The position numbers and the translations under genes were made by a program. Shown here piece after piece: positions 26,626 to 34,779 of a DNA stretch of 35,872 bases. Source of the DNA: Gammaproteobacteria bacterium (lineage in GTDB: Bacteria > Pseudomonadota > Gammaproteobacteria > Chromatiales > Chromatiaceae). Where the stretch lies: NCBI GenBank assembly GCA_009928645.1, contig SACH01000029.1, positions 1 through 35,872 on the forward strand, read 5' to 3'. The notes beneath the pieces are model-generated. The model was given only the letters and a program-made list of their open reading frames with translations, was not told the origin of the DNA and ran no database searches. Numbering within the stretch: position 1 is the stretch's first letter; each line of letters opens with the position of its first letter.

Positions 26626-27165
26626 TCAGAGCAGGCCCGGCTGCCAGTATTTGATGGCGGCTCCCAGGGTGCCGATCCCCAGAATCACATAGACGGGATT
26701 GATGCGCGTAAAGAGCACGCCCATAAAGGCGGTCATGGCCAGGGCGATGGTCAAGGGGCCATCCAGGGCGGATTTGCCCACGGCGTAAACGCCGGAACAC
26801 ATCAAACCAATCGAGATCGGTTCCAGGGCATTCTGCACCGCCCGTCGCCAGGGGGTTTCTCCGACGTAATTCCAGAAGCGGCCAATCCAGAAGCACAGCA
26901 CGCTGGAGGGCAGAAAAAAGGCCAGACCCACCAGCAGTGCACCCAGGATTCCTGCCAGTTGGAAGCCAAAGATCACCACCATGGTCATATTCGGCCCCGG
27001 CGCTAGTTGACCGACGCTATAGACCTCCAGGAAGCGATCTGGGGTGATCTGAAACTGCTGGTGCAGGACCTCCTGCATTTCCGCCAGCACGGCGGTCCCG
27101 CCGCCCACGGCCAGGAGGGAGAGGGTGCCAAAGGTCAGGACGAGGTGAATGAGTACGGAAACCAT
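26626..27165 (-). CDS. chromate transporter, second half-size subunit (CHR family)
   Basis: A 179-residue membrane protein equal to one half of full-length ChrA. It has about six hydrophobic segments and the CHR marks TFGTLSLLAVGGGTAVLAEMQ, QLAPGPNMTMVVIFGFQLAGILGAL and FLPSSVLCFWIGRFW. Short-chain CHR proteins work as pairs with antiparallel topology, each gene giving one half of the transporter. The partner gene is directly upstream (4 nt gap), so the two are surely cotranscribed. Chromate efflux is the family role, but many such pairs have no tested substrate and may move other anions. Confidence 0.88.
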   Translation of the reverse strand: MVSVLIHLVLTFGTLSLLAVGGGTAVLAEMQEVLHQQFQITPDRFLEVYSVGQLAPGPNMTMVVIFGFQLAGILGALLVGLAFFLPSSVLCFWIGRFWNYVGETPWRRAVQNALEPISIGLMCSGVYAVGKSALDGPLTIALAMTAFMGVLFTRINPVYVILGIGTLGAAIKYWQPGLL

Positions 27166-27169
27166 GGGT

Positions 27170-27724
27170 TCAGGCCTTGGGACGGAAGAGCAGGAGGGAG
27201 ATGGGCACCATGATCAGCAGCACCATGGGTAAGGACAGGCTCATGATGCTCATCAGAAAAAATGAGGCGAAGACGACCAGCAGGGATTTGAAATGGTTGA
27301 ATTGTCGGTGTCCCAGGCGGTAGGTGATGGCGGACAGGAGGCCCGTAGCTGCTGCGGCCACCCCGGCGAGCAGGAGGTTCGCTAGATGATGGTCGGTATT
27401 TTTCAGGTAGAGGATGCCAATCACCAGAACGAAGACTACGCCAGGGAGGAGCAGACCCACGGACGCAACGATGGAACCGAGCACCCCACGCAGGCGATCC
27501 CCCGTGAGCACGGCAATGTTCACCGCATTGAGCCCGGGCATGGTCTGACTGATCGCCAGGCAGGCCATGAACTCGTCGTCATTCAGCCAGCGCCGTTTTT
27601 CGGTCAGGAGGATTTTCTGGTAGGCAACGATGCCACCGCCAAAGCTGATGGCGCCGATCAGGAGGAATTCGAGAAAGATTTCCCAGAGACTGGGTGGTGG
27701 GATGGATTCCGCGGGTTCATTCAT
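27170..27724 (-). CDS. chromate transporter, first half-size subunit (CHR family)
   Basis: A 184-residue CHR-domain membrane protein from ATG 27724. Marks are EFLLIGAISFGGGIVAYQ near the N-terminus, ISQTMPGLNAVNIAVLTGDRL (the PG..N helix) and about six hydrophobic segments. The frame is open to an ATG at 27817, but the extra 31 residues are Pro/Arg/His-rich and not family-like. It pairs with the following gene to form the two-subunit transporter. Neither start has a strong ribosome site. Confidence 0.87.
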   Translation of the reverse strand: MNEPAESIPPPSLWEIFLEFLLIGAISFGGGIVAYQKILLTEKRRWLNDDEFMACLAISQTMPGLNAVNIAVLTGDRLRGVLGSIVASVGLLLPGVVFVLVIGILYLKNTDHHLANLLLAGVAAAATGLLSAITYRLGHRQFNHFKSLLVVFASFFLMSIMSLSLPMVLLIMVPISLLLFRPKA

Positions 27725-27877
27725 GTCGGCTGCAATTACCTGGTTGTGGATCGGGTGGCGGGGCCGGTGGCTGAAACGGTCAGGCTGGCGGGCAGGTGGC
27801 GGGCAGGGGGAAGGCATTATGGGTAATGCACTCTAGGCTGGCCATTAGTTTTTCCCCGTGCCGCGCGCGGCGGGCCG

Positions 27878-29059
27878 TCAAAAGGCATGGGAGATGCCAA
27901 GCTGAGCCCCTTGCCAATCAAGAAGGTCATAGGTTTTCTGGCTTTCCGCCTGGATAAGGGGATCAGCCAGATTGGCGGCATAGACCAGGAAGACTTTGGT
28001 CTGGCGGGAAAAGGAGTAGTCACCACCCAGGGCCCAACTGTGAAAAGCGAATTCATCCTCGGCCCGGAGATCACAGCAGGTCGGGGCCAGAATCACAAAG
28101 TCGCCCCCTTGTCGATTGCCGCCGATCTTACCCTTGATCTGGAACCGGCCCAGCCGGTAGCCGAGCTGGAGTTGCCAGAGGTCGGCCCGGTGATCGTCGC
28201 CCCAGAAGGCATGATCCCAGTGCTCGAACATCCCCGTCAGGCTCAGACCCCGCCAGTCCAGTAGTCCCAGGCCCAAACGCCACTTCCGCCATGGGGCGTC
28301 GGTCGAGTAGCTGTCCGGGGCGGAAAGATCGGTGCTAGCGGTCTCGAAGGCGAGACTGGCATAGAGGGGGCCCTGGGCATAAATGGCGGACAGGGAGAGG
28401 GCCTCCACCAACCGGTTGGCTTCAGGATTGACGCCCCCGAGCAGCTTGGCCCCGCCACCCGCAAGGATGGCCACGGCAATTTTCAGGCCGCCGAGGCTGG
28501 GACTGGCATAGTAGATGGAGTTGTCCGCGCGATAATTCTGAAAGCCGATGGTGCTGGCGGAATCCCCCAAGGTGTTGATGAACAGATCCAGGGGCGCGGT
28601 CGAAGACTTGAAGGGGGTATCCTGACGACCGAGGAGGAGGCGGCCCCAGGTCCCGCCCAGTCCCAGGTAGGTGTTACGCATGGTCAGGGTCTCGCTGGCC
28701 TGGAGATTGAAGCCGTCGTTATTGCTGTCTGCCAGGCTGAGTCCCAACTCGATTTTGAACAAGGTCTTAAGCCCATCACCCAAGTCCGAGGAACCCTCCA
28801 GGCCGAAGCGGTTGGCCGGACCCCGGGGGGTGGTGATGAAAGGATTCAGCAACCAGGGTCGGACTGCCTTGTTATCGTTGAGGCCAAAGCCCCTGAACTG
28901 TGTGGTTTGACTACCCGCTGGCAGGTCGTCAGCCCCCTGATCGAGATAAACGAGGGCCACGTTTAGCTTGCCATAGAGCAGCACCTCAGCCCCAAGGGGT
29001 TGGGACAGCAGCGCAAAAACCAGGGTGGTCAACAGGGAGGGACGGGTGATGGGCGGCAA
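27878..29059 (-). CDS. outer-membrane porin (Gram-negative general porin family)
   Basis: A 393-residue trimeric 16-strand porin type protein. A signal peptide (about 1-24, LLTTLVFALLSQPLGA) precedes mature EVLLYGKLNVAL, the usual first strand. GLEGSSDLGDGLKTLFKIE, NTYLGLGGTWGRLLLGRQ and the many alternating aromatic/glycine strands are typical, and the chain ends in Phe as required for BAM recognition. The start is TTG 29059 (MPPITRPSLL); no ATG occurs before the mature region, and a GAGAG stretch lies upstream. Pore selectivity cannot be inferred. The chromate transporter genes lie downstream in the same direction but 150 nt away. Confidence 0.88.
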   Translation of the reverse strand: MPPITRPSLLTTLVFALLSQPLGAEVLLYGKLNVALVYLDQGADDLPAGSQTTQFRGFGLNDNKAVRPWLLNPFITTPRGPANRFGLEGSSDLGDGLKTLFKIELGLSLADSNNDGFNLQASETLTMRNTYLGLGGTWGRLLLGRQDTPFKSSTAPLDLFINTLGDSASTIGFQNYRADNSIYYASPSLGGLKIAVAILAGGGAKLLGGVNPEANRLVEALSLSAIYAQGPLYASLAFETASTDLSAPDSYSTDAPWRKWRLGLGLLDWRGLSLTGMFEHWDHAFWGDDHRADLWQLQLGYRLGRFQIKGKIGGNRQGGDFVILAPTCCDLRAEDEFAFHSWALGGDYSFSRQTKVFLVYAANLADPLIQAESQKTYDLLDWQGAQLGISHAF

Positions 29060-29477
29060 TTGACTCTCGGTCCTCGACCTGGATCAGTAGAGCATGGTCA
29101 GACGGGGCCCCTGACCGGGTGGGTCGGCAGCCGGCCAATTACCTGGCCTTGGGTATCCCGAGGGCGTGCTTGTCCCGGCCTGTCCGAAGCCTGAGCCTGA
29201 ATAACGGCCGGCATTGTGGCTGACCCGCCCCCGACTGCCAAGCCATCGCGCCATTCGCACCCTCGGACGAAAACCGAAATCCACCGGGTAGATTTGGCGG
29301 CTGCACTGGGGCAAGGTTAACCTAACAACCGAACTTGGCTCGGCCCCAACTCCCCACTCCCCACTCCCCACTCCCAACTCACAAGTCACAACTCCCAACT
29401 GCCAGCCTTCAGCTTCGGCTTCGGCTCCAGCCATCAGCCCCCTCCTCAGCTTCCAGCCCTAACTCCAGGAATCTCCC
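29060..29477. other. divergent intergenic region between porin and ubiX genes
   Basis: No gene seen. It contains a GGTTAACC palindrome near 29314-29321 in an AT-richer patch, a heptamer tandem array (29349-29375) and a pyrimidine-rich stretch leading to the ubiX ribosome site (AGGAAT before 29478). Confidence 0.4.
29349..29375. repeat. ACTCCCC heptamer tandem array
   Basis: Three complete ACTCCCC units and a fourth ending in CCC-A lie head to tail, followed by degenerate ACTCACAAG-type copies. A short 7-bp array like this can vary in copy number by slippage. It lies about 100 nt upstream of ubiX. Confidence 0.7.
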
Positions 29478-30152
29478 ATGCGACTCGTCATCGGCATCTC
29501 CGGCTCCTCTGGCGTCATCTATGGCATCCGCCTGCTGGAGGTGCTGCGGGGGCGGCGGGAGGTGGAGACCCATCTGGTCATCAGTCAGGGCGCCAAACTG
29601 AATATCGCCCTGGAGACGGACTGGAAACCCCGGGAGGTAGAGGCCCTGGCGGATTACGCCTACGCGGACCGAGACCTCGCGGCACCCATCAGCAGTGGCT
29701 CCTTCCTCACCGCGGGCATGATCATCGTGCCCTGCTCCATCAAGACCCTGTCCGGGGTCGTCAACAGCTACGCGGACAACCTGCTGGTGCGCGCGGCGGA
29801 CGTGAGCCTGAAGGAGGGGCGACGCCTGGTCCTGGTACCGCGGGAGTCCCCCCTGCATGTCGGCCACACCCGGCTACTTCACGAAGCCGCCACCCTGGGC
29901 GCCCTCATCTGTCCCCCCATGCCCGCCTTTTACAATGCCCCGCGGACGATCGCGGATCTGATCGATCACAGTATCGGCCGCCTCCTGGACCTCTTCGGCA
30001 TCGACAATGACCTGGCCCGCCGTTGGGAGGGACCCATGGGGACCCCTGAGGAGATCCAGGCTGAGACTCAGGTTGATACCCCTATAGGGACCCAGTTTGA
30101 GATCCAGATGGGGGCCCAGGCCAGCGATTCCCGCCAGTCCGGAAAGGGGTAA
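29478..30152 (+). CDS. ubiX: flavin prenyltransferase UbiX with a C-terminal extension
   Basis: Prenylates FMN with dimethylallyl phosphate to make the cofactor of the decarboxylase UbiD in ubiquinone synthesis. The core (about 1-185) shows VIGISGSSGVIYGIRLLEVL (flavin site), VPCSIKTLSGVVNSYADNLLVRAADV and PRESPLHVGH, all diagnostic. E. coli UbiX is 189 residues; this one continues to 224 with a Glu/Gln/Thr/Gly tail (such as GTPEEIQAETQVDTPIG) in which the 21-nt unit at 30039-30059 recurs at 30087-30107, giving GTPEEIQ and GTQFEIQ. The tail probably arose by local duplication after loss of a stop. The start has an AGGA site. No ubiD is adjacent. Confidence 0.92.
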   Translation: MRLVIGISGSSGVIYGIRLLEVLRGRREVETHLVISQGAKLNIALETDWKPREVEALADYAYADRDLAAPISSGSFLTAGMIIVPCSIKTLSGVVNSYADNLLVRAADVSLKEGRRLVLVPRESPLHVGHTRLLHEAATLGALICPPMPAFYNAPRTIADLIDHSIGRLLDLFGIDNDLARRWEGPMGTPEEIQAETQVDTPIGTQFEIQMGAQASDSRQSGKG

Positions 30153-30208
30153 AATGCCCCTGCCCGGCGCTGACCGCCGTCGGTTCCCCCCATTCCCAGG
30201 AGAAGAAA

Positions 30209-30430
30209 ATGACGATCGATCCCCAGTTGCTGGCAAAGGAAGTGGTGGATGGCTTTATCGAATTACTCCCCGGTGAGGTGGGCGCGCAAATCGACAAGGC
30301 CCATCGCGAGGATCTGGAACTGCTGGTGCGGGAGGCGGTGCGGGAGGCCGTCAACGCCTCGGTGGAACGTCTTGAGGAGGTAATCCGCGAGCTGCGCACC
30401 GAGTCGGGCCGCACCCAGCTCGAACTTTGA
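30209..30430 (+). CDS. small hypothetical coiled-coil protein
   Basis: A 73-residue acidic protein with a very strong AGGAGA ribosome site. It is predicted almost wholly helical: an N-terminal helix (LLAKEVVDGFIELLP), then a long amphipathic helix from about 30 to 68 with heptad-like Leu/Val spacing (DLELLVREAVREAV, VERLEEVIRELRTE). No membrane segment, Cys pair or known motif. It lies between ubiX and malQ without tight spacing to either. The strong start and codon use support a real gene; function is unknown. Confidence 0.7.
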   Translation: MTIDPQLLAKEVVDGFIELLPGEVGAQIDKAHREDLELLVREAVREAVNASVERLEEVIRELRTESGRTQLEL

Positions 30431-30577
30431 CCCAGGTCCCTATCCCTGGCGGCCGGGTGACTCCCCGCGCACTCAGGGTCTGGTTCATTCCTCACCCGGT
30501 TCGGGCGCGGTTGCGGGCTTGCCAGGGACCATTTGCCCTGTCACCCAGCGGCGGCGCAAACCATGGAGCATCGCGTC

Positions 30578-32053
30578 ATGACGACTGAATCCCGTTCTCC
30601 CCCCGCCAGCCTCGATCGCCGGCGCGCCGGAGTCTTGCTGCATCTCACCTCGCTGCCCGGTTGCGGCCCCTGTGGCAGTCTAGGGCCCGAGGCCCATGCC
30701 TTTATCGACTTTCTCGCCGACAGCGGCATGAGCGTCTGGCAGATGCTGCCGGTCGGACCCACCCTGAGTGAGCGTTCCCCCTACCAGAACAGTTCTGCCC
30801 ATGCCGGCGAGCCCCTGCTGATTGCCCTCGAACCCCTGGTGGCGGCGGGTTGGCTCGCTGAATTGCCCGCGGATGATACCGAAGCGGCCAAGCTCGCCGC
30901 CCTGTCCCTCGCCTGGGCGGGATTCCAGGCCCAGGCGGACGACGAGGACCGCGCGGCCCTCGCCGCCTTCAGCCAGGAAAATCGTTACTGGCTGGCGGAC
31001 TACGCCCTGTTCCGCGCCATCCATGAAGACCGCGGTCAGGGCTGGTGGCAGTGGCCCCCGGGTCTGCGCGAGCGCAAGCCCCAATCCCTGGGGCGGGCCC
31101 GGTCCCGCCTAGCCGCGCGCATCGACGCCATCGTCTTCGAGCAGTTTCTCTTTTTCCGTCAGTGGAGTTGGCTGCGGGAGCACGCCACGGCGCGGGGCAT
31201 CAAGCTCTTTGGCGACATGCCCATCTTCGTCGCCCATGACAGTGCCGAGGTCTGGGCCCGGCCCCAGGACTTCGACCTCCATCCCGATGGCAGCCCCCGG
31301 GTGGTCGCCGGGGTGCCGCCGGACTATTTTTCCGCCACCGGCCAGCGCTGGGGCAATCCCCTCTACCGTTGGGACCGGATGGAGGCCGAGGGCTTCCGCT
31401 TCTGGCTGGACCGCATCCGCACCCAGTTGCGGCTCTTCGACCTGATCCGCATCGACCACTTTCGCGGGTTCGAGGCCTACTGGGAGATCCCGGCCACGGA
31501 GGAGTTCGCCATCAACGGCCGCTGGGTGAAGGCCTTGGGGGACGAGCTGTTTGAACGCCTCCACCAGCGCTTTGGTCCCCTGCCCCTGATCGCCGAGGAC
31601 CTGGGCGTCATCACCCCGGAGGTCGAGGCCCTGCGGCGCAAGTACCGCCTCCCGGGCATGAAGATCCTCCAGTTCGCCTTCGAGGGCGGGGCGGGCAACC
31701 CCTATCTGCCCTTTCATCACGACCACGACGCCGTGGTCTACACCGGCACCCACGACAACGACACCAGCCTGGGCTGGTACCTGTCCCTGGACGCGGCGGG
31801 CCGGGCCTATGTGGAGGAGTTCCTGGGACATTCCGCCGAGCCCATGCCCTGGCCCCTGGTGCGCGCCGCCCTGGCCTCCCGCGCCACCCTGGCGGTGCTG
31901 CCCATGCAGGACCTGCTGGAACTGGATGGCGTCCACCGCATGAACGTCCCCGGCACCGCCGCGGGCAACTGGACCTGGCGGTTCGCCTGGGACATGGTCC
32001 CCGAAGGACTGAGCCAGAAGGTGCGGCGGATGGTGGCGATCTACGGGCGCTGA
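30578..32053 (+). CDS. malQ: 4-alpha-glucanotransferase (amylomaltase)
   Basis: GH77 enzyme that transfers alpha-1,4-glucan segments, used in glycogen and maltodextrin turnover. The 491-residue product has the family catalytic triad: Asp293 in RIDHFRGF (nucleophile), Glu340 in LIAEDLG (acid/base) and Asp393 in TGTHDNDT. Other marks are RRAGVLLHLTSLPG, SPYQNSSAHAG, FGDMPIFVAHDSAEVWA and RWGNPLY. Length matches the short bacterial amylomaltase type (about 500) rather than the longer enteric form. ATG 30578 is chosen because GGAG precedes it by 9 nt; the frame extends to TTG 30533. It complements glgC elsewhere in the window in glycogen metabolism. Confidence 0.95.
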   Translation: MTTESRSPPASLDRRRAGVLLHLTSLPGCGPCGSLGPEAHAFIDFLADSGMSVWQMLPVGPTLSERSPYQNSSAHAGEPLLIALEPLVAAGWLAELPADDTEAAKLAALSLAWAGFQAQADDEDRAALAAFSQENRYWLADYALFRAIHEDRGQGWWQWPPGLRERKPQSLGRARSRLAARIDAIVFEQFLFFRQWSWLREHATARGIKLFGDMPIFVAHDSAEVWARPQDFDLHPDGSPRVVAGVPPDYFSATGQRWGNPLYRWDRMEAEGFRFWLDRIRTQLRLFDLIRIDHFRGFEAYWEIPATEEFAINGRWVKALGDELFERLHQRFGPLPLIAEDLGVITPEVEALRRKYRLPGMKILQFAFEGGAGNPYLPFHHDHDAVVYTGTHDNDTSLGWYLSLDAAGRAYVEEFLGHSAEPMPWPLVRAALASRATLAVLPMQDLLELDGVHRMNVPGTAAGNWTWRFAWDMVPEGLSQKVRRMVAIYGR

Positions 32054-32075
32054 ACCGTCAATTTTCGGGCTTTCC

Positions 32076-32175
32076 GGGTCGGGTGGCGTCTGACGGGGGA
32101 CGCCGTGAATCCGTCCCTGGAGGCTTGCCGCCAGCATCCTTGCTGGCGACACCCCCGTCAGACGCCACCCGACCC
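32076..32175. repeat. 100-bp palindromic element with a nested hairpin, between malQ and metG
   Basis: Arms 32076-32099 and 32152-32175 are a perfect 24-bp inverted repeat. Inside, CGCCAGCA (32129-32136) and TGCTGGCG (32141-32148) form a second perfect 8-bp stem with a TCCT loop, and a small CC/GG stem lies around CCCTGGAGG (32115-32123). It sits exactly between two convergent stop codons. The layout suggests a repeat-family element that may also end transcription from both sides; no T-run is needed if it is Rho-linked. Confidence 0.85.
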
Positions 32176-32241
32176 TCTCGCCGCAGGTCAGGAATCTTGC
32201 GGCCTCGGGATCAGCCATCGCCATGCGGAAACACAGGGGAC

Positions 32242-34293
32242 CTACTTGACCCTCATTCCTGGCTCGGCGCCGGCATCCGGGGCGAGGAGGAAGATGTCCT
32301 CCCCGCCAGGGCCGGCGGCCAGGACCATGCCCTCCGAGACGCCAAAGCGCATCTTGCGCGGCGCCAGGTTGGCGACCATGACCGTCAGGCGGCCTTCCAG
32401 GTCCTTGGGGTCATAGGCGGTGCGGATGCCGGCGAAGACCTGGCGCGTCTCACCCCCCAGGTCGAGCAGGAGTTTGATCAGCTTGTCGGAGCCTTCCACC
32501 GGGCGGGCCTCTTGAATGAGGGCGACGCGCAGGTCGACCCGGGCGAAGTCGGCGTATTCGATCGGGTCGGCGAGGGGGTCCCGCACCAGATGGCCCTCGC
32601 TGCGGGTCTCGTGGGGCTTGGTCTTCTTGACGTCGCGGGCGGCCAGGTCCTCCTTGCTCGCCGCCAGCATGGCCTGGATCTGCTTGGGGTCGACCCGGGT
32701 CATCAGGGGCATGAATTCGCCGATGACATGGCCGAGCAGGGGCCGTTCCAGGTCCGCCCAGGTCAGGGCGGGGATGCGTAGGAAGGCCTCGGCGCCCTCG
32801 GCGGTGCCAGGCAGGACCGGGCGCAGGTAGCCGATGAGTAGGCGGAAGAGGTTGAGGCCCTGGGAGCAGATGGCCTGGAGCTCGGCCTCCCGCGCCGGGT
32901 CCTTGGCCACCACCCAGGGGGCTTGCTCGTCGATCCATTGATTGGCGCGATCGGCCAGGGCCATGATCTCGCGGGTGGCGCGGCTGAACTCGCGGCGCTC
33001 GTAGGCCTCGGCGATGCTGGTCCCGGCGGCGACGAAGTCCGCGAACAGGGCCGCATCCATCAAGTCGTCCGCCAGGCGGCCGGCGAAGCGCTTGGTGATG
33101 AAGCCAGCGCAGCGGCTGCCGATGTTGACCACCTTGCCCACCAGGTCGCTGTTGACCCGCAGGGTGAAGTCCTCCAGGTTGAGGTCGATATCCTCCACGG
33201 TGGGGCCCAGCTTGGCGGCGAAGTAATAGCGCAGGTATTCCGGATTGAGGTGGTCCAGGTAGGTGCGGGCGCGGATGAAGGTGCCGCGGGACTTGGACAT
33301 CTTCTGGCCGTCGACGGTGAGGAAGCCGTGGGCCAGGACCGCCGTCGGCGGGCGGAAGCCGGCGCCGTGGAGCATGGCGGGCCAGAAGAGGGCATGGAAA
33401 TAGATGATGTCCTTGCCGATGAAGTTGTAGAGTTCGGCGGTGGAGCCGGCCTGCCAGAAGTGGTCGAAGTCCAGCCCCGGCGTGCGGTCGCACAGGTTCT
33501 TGAAACTGGCCATGTAGCCGATGGGGGCATCCAGCCAGACATAGAAGAACTTGCCGGGGTGCTCGGGGATCTCGAAGCCGAAGTAGGGGGCATCGCGGGA
33601 GATGTCCCACTCCTGAAGGCCGGCCTCGAACCATTCGTCCAGCTTGTTGGCGATCTCCTTCTGCAGGGCGCCGCCCTTGGTCCAGGCGCGCAGCATGTCC
33701 TCGAAATCGGCTAGCTTAAAGAAGTAGTGATCGGACTCGCGCTGCTCGGGTACGGCGCCCGAGACGGCGGAGCGGGGGTTCTTCAGTTCCGCCGGGGAAT
33801 AGCTGGCGCCGCAGGCCTCGCAGTTGTCGCCATACTGGTCCGCCGCCCCGCACTTGGGGCACTCGCCCTTGATGAAGCGGTCCGGCAGGAACATCCCTTC
33901 CACCGGGTCGTAGGCCTGGGTGATGGTGCGCTTCGCGATATGGCCCGCATCCCGGTTGCGCGCGTAGATGAGGGTGGCGCAGTGGTGGTTTTCCGGGGAG
34001 TGGGTGGAGTGGTAGTTGTCGAAGCCGATGCGGAAGGCGGCAAAGTCGGCCTGGTGCTCCACGGCCACCCGGGCGATGAGTTCCTCCGGGGTGATGCCCT
34101 CCTGGCGGGCGCGCAGCATGATAGGGGTGCCGTGGGCGTCGTCGGCGCAGACGTAATAGCAGTGGTGGCCGCGCATCTTCTGGAACCGCGCCCAGATGTC
34201 CGTCTGGATGTATTCCACCAGGTGGCCGATGTGGATGGGGCCATTGGCGTAGGGGAGGGCGCTGGTGACCAGAATGTCTCGTTTATCGTTCAT
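32242..34293 (-). CDS. metG: methionyl-tRNA synthetase
   Basis: Charges tRNA-Met. The 683-residue product has HIGH at 21-24, four zinc cysteines (145, 148, 158, 161; CPKC and CEAC), the class-I KMSKS at 331-335, an anticodon-binding helical domain (about 400-550) and a C-terminal EMAP-type tRNA-binding and dimerisation domain (about 580-683; [23 protein letters not shown]). Length matches E. coli MetG (677). ATG 34293 is chosen because the family N-terminus ([15 protein letters not shown]) follows at once; the frame is open upstream for 72 Arg-rich codons that do not look coding. It is divergent from mrp, as in enterics. Confidence 0.97.
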   Translation of the reverse strand: MNDKRDILVTSALPYANGPIHIGHLVEYIQTDIWARFQKMRGHHCYYVCADDAHGTPIMLRARQEGITPEELIARVAVEHQADFAAFRIGFDNYHSTHSPENHHCATLIYARNRDAGHIAKRTITQAYDPVEGMFLPDRFIKGECPKCGAADQYGDNCEACGASYSPAELKNPRSAVSGAVPEQRESDHYFFKLADFEDMLRAWTKGGALQKEIANKLDEWFEAGLQEWDISRDAPYFGFEIPEHPGKFFYVWLDAPIGYMASFKNLCDRTPGLDFDHFWQAGSTAELYNFIGKDIIYFHALFWPAMLHGAGFRPPTAVLAHGFLTVDGQKMSKSRGTFIRARTYLDHLNPEYLRYYFAAKLGPTVEDIDLNLEDFTLRVNSDLVGKVVNIGSRCAGFITKRFAGRLADDLMDAALFADFVAAGTSIAEAYERREFSRATREIMALADRANQWIDEQAPWVVAKDPAREAELQAICSQGLNLFRLLIGYLRPVLPGTAEGAEAFLRIPALTWADLERPLLGHVIGEFMPLMTRVDPKQIQAMLAASKEDLAARDVKKTKPHETRSEGHLVRDPLADPIEYADFARVDLRVALIQEARPVEGSDKLIKLLLDLGGETRQVFAGIRTAYDPKDLEGRLTVMVANLAPRKMRFGVSEGMVLAAGPGGEDIFLLAPDAGAEPGMRVK

Positions 34294-34388
34294 GACGCGG
34301 ATTCTTGCGGTGGGAAGTTTCCTTGGGACGCCGGACCGGCTCCGGCGAGATCGGCGCGGCGCGGCGCGGGGGCGGTATGGCTGCCAGC

Positions 34389-34402
34389 GCAAATCTATTT
34401 GC
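34389..34402. promoter_or_regulatory. palindromic operator candidate upstream of metG
   Basis: GCAAAT-CT-ATTTGC is a perfect 6-bp dyad with a 2-bp centre, 95 nt upstream of metG in the most AT-rich part of the spacer. This suits a regulator site; no regulator can be named. Confidence 0.35.
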
Positions 34403-34727
34403 CGATATTTCCAGCCCCATCGGGCGTCGATCGCAAAAGGATATGCTCCGGTTATTGGCGGGGCGAGTATCGCATGGGCGGCGCTCTTCGACCATGCGGC
34501 CGATGTCACCGAGAGCTGAAGGGCGGAGACGTGCAGGGCTGGGAGCTGAAGGGCTGCGACACCTGCACGGCGACGGGTGCCCCTGGGCCAAGTGGTCGTC
34601 GTCGCCCCAGGCTTGAAAAGCGCGGGGCCAAGACCAAACTCGCCCCCATCGTCGGGCCCCCCTGCCGTGGCGGGCCTGAGATCCGCTTTTATACCTTCTT
34701 ATCCCTCCCGGAACCGGCCCGTCAGAC

Positions 34728-34762
34728 GGGTCCCGCCCCCTGAGGCGGCGGTAGCGGGACCC
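34728..34762 (+). promoter_or_regulatory. hairpin in the mrp leader just before its ribosome site
   Basis: GGGTCCCGC (34728-34736) pairs perfectly with GCGGGACCC (34754-34762) around a 17-nt loop. The GGAGAG ribosome site begins 8 nt later at 34770. It could modulate initiation or stabilise the message. Confidence 0.4.
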
Positions 34763-34779
34763 ACTCATCGGAGAGTTCC

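Larger units (their letters stand above)
34294..34779. other. divergent intergenic region between metG and mrp
   Basis: No gene or tRNA seen. It holds a perfect 14-bp palindrome in an AT-rich patch (34389-34402), a 12-nt direct repeat GAGCTGAAGGGC (near 34512 and 34542), and a 9-bp hairpin in the mrp leader (34728-34762). Confidence 0.45.

Noticed and set aside
34294..34509. 72-residue N-terminal extension of MetG
   Set aside because: Arg-rich noncoding look, no ribosome site, and the synthetase family starts at ATG 34293.
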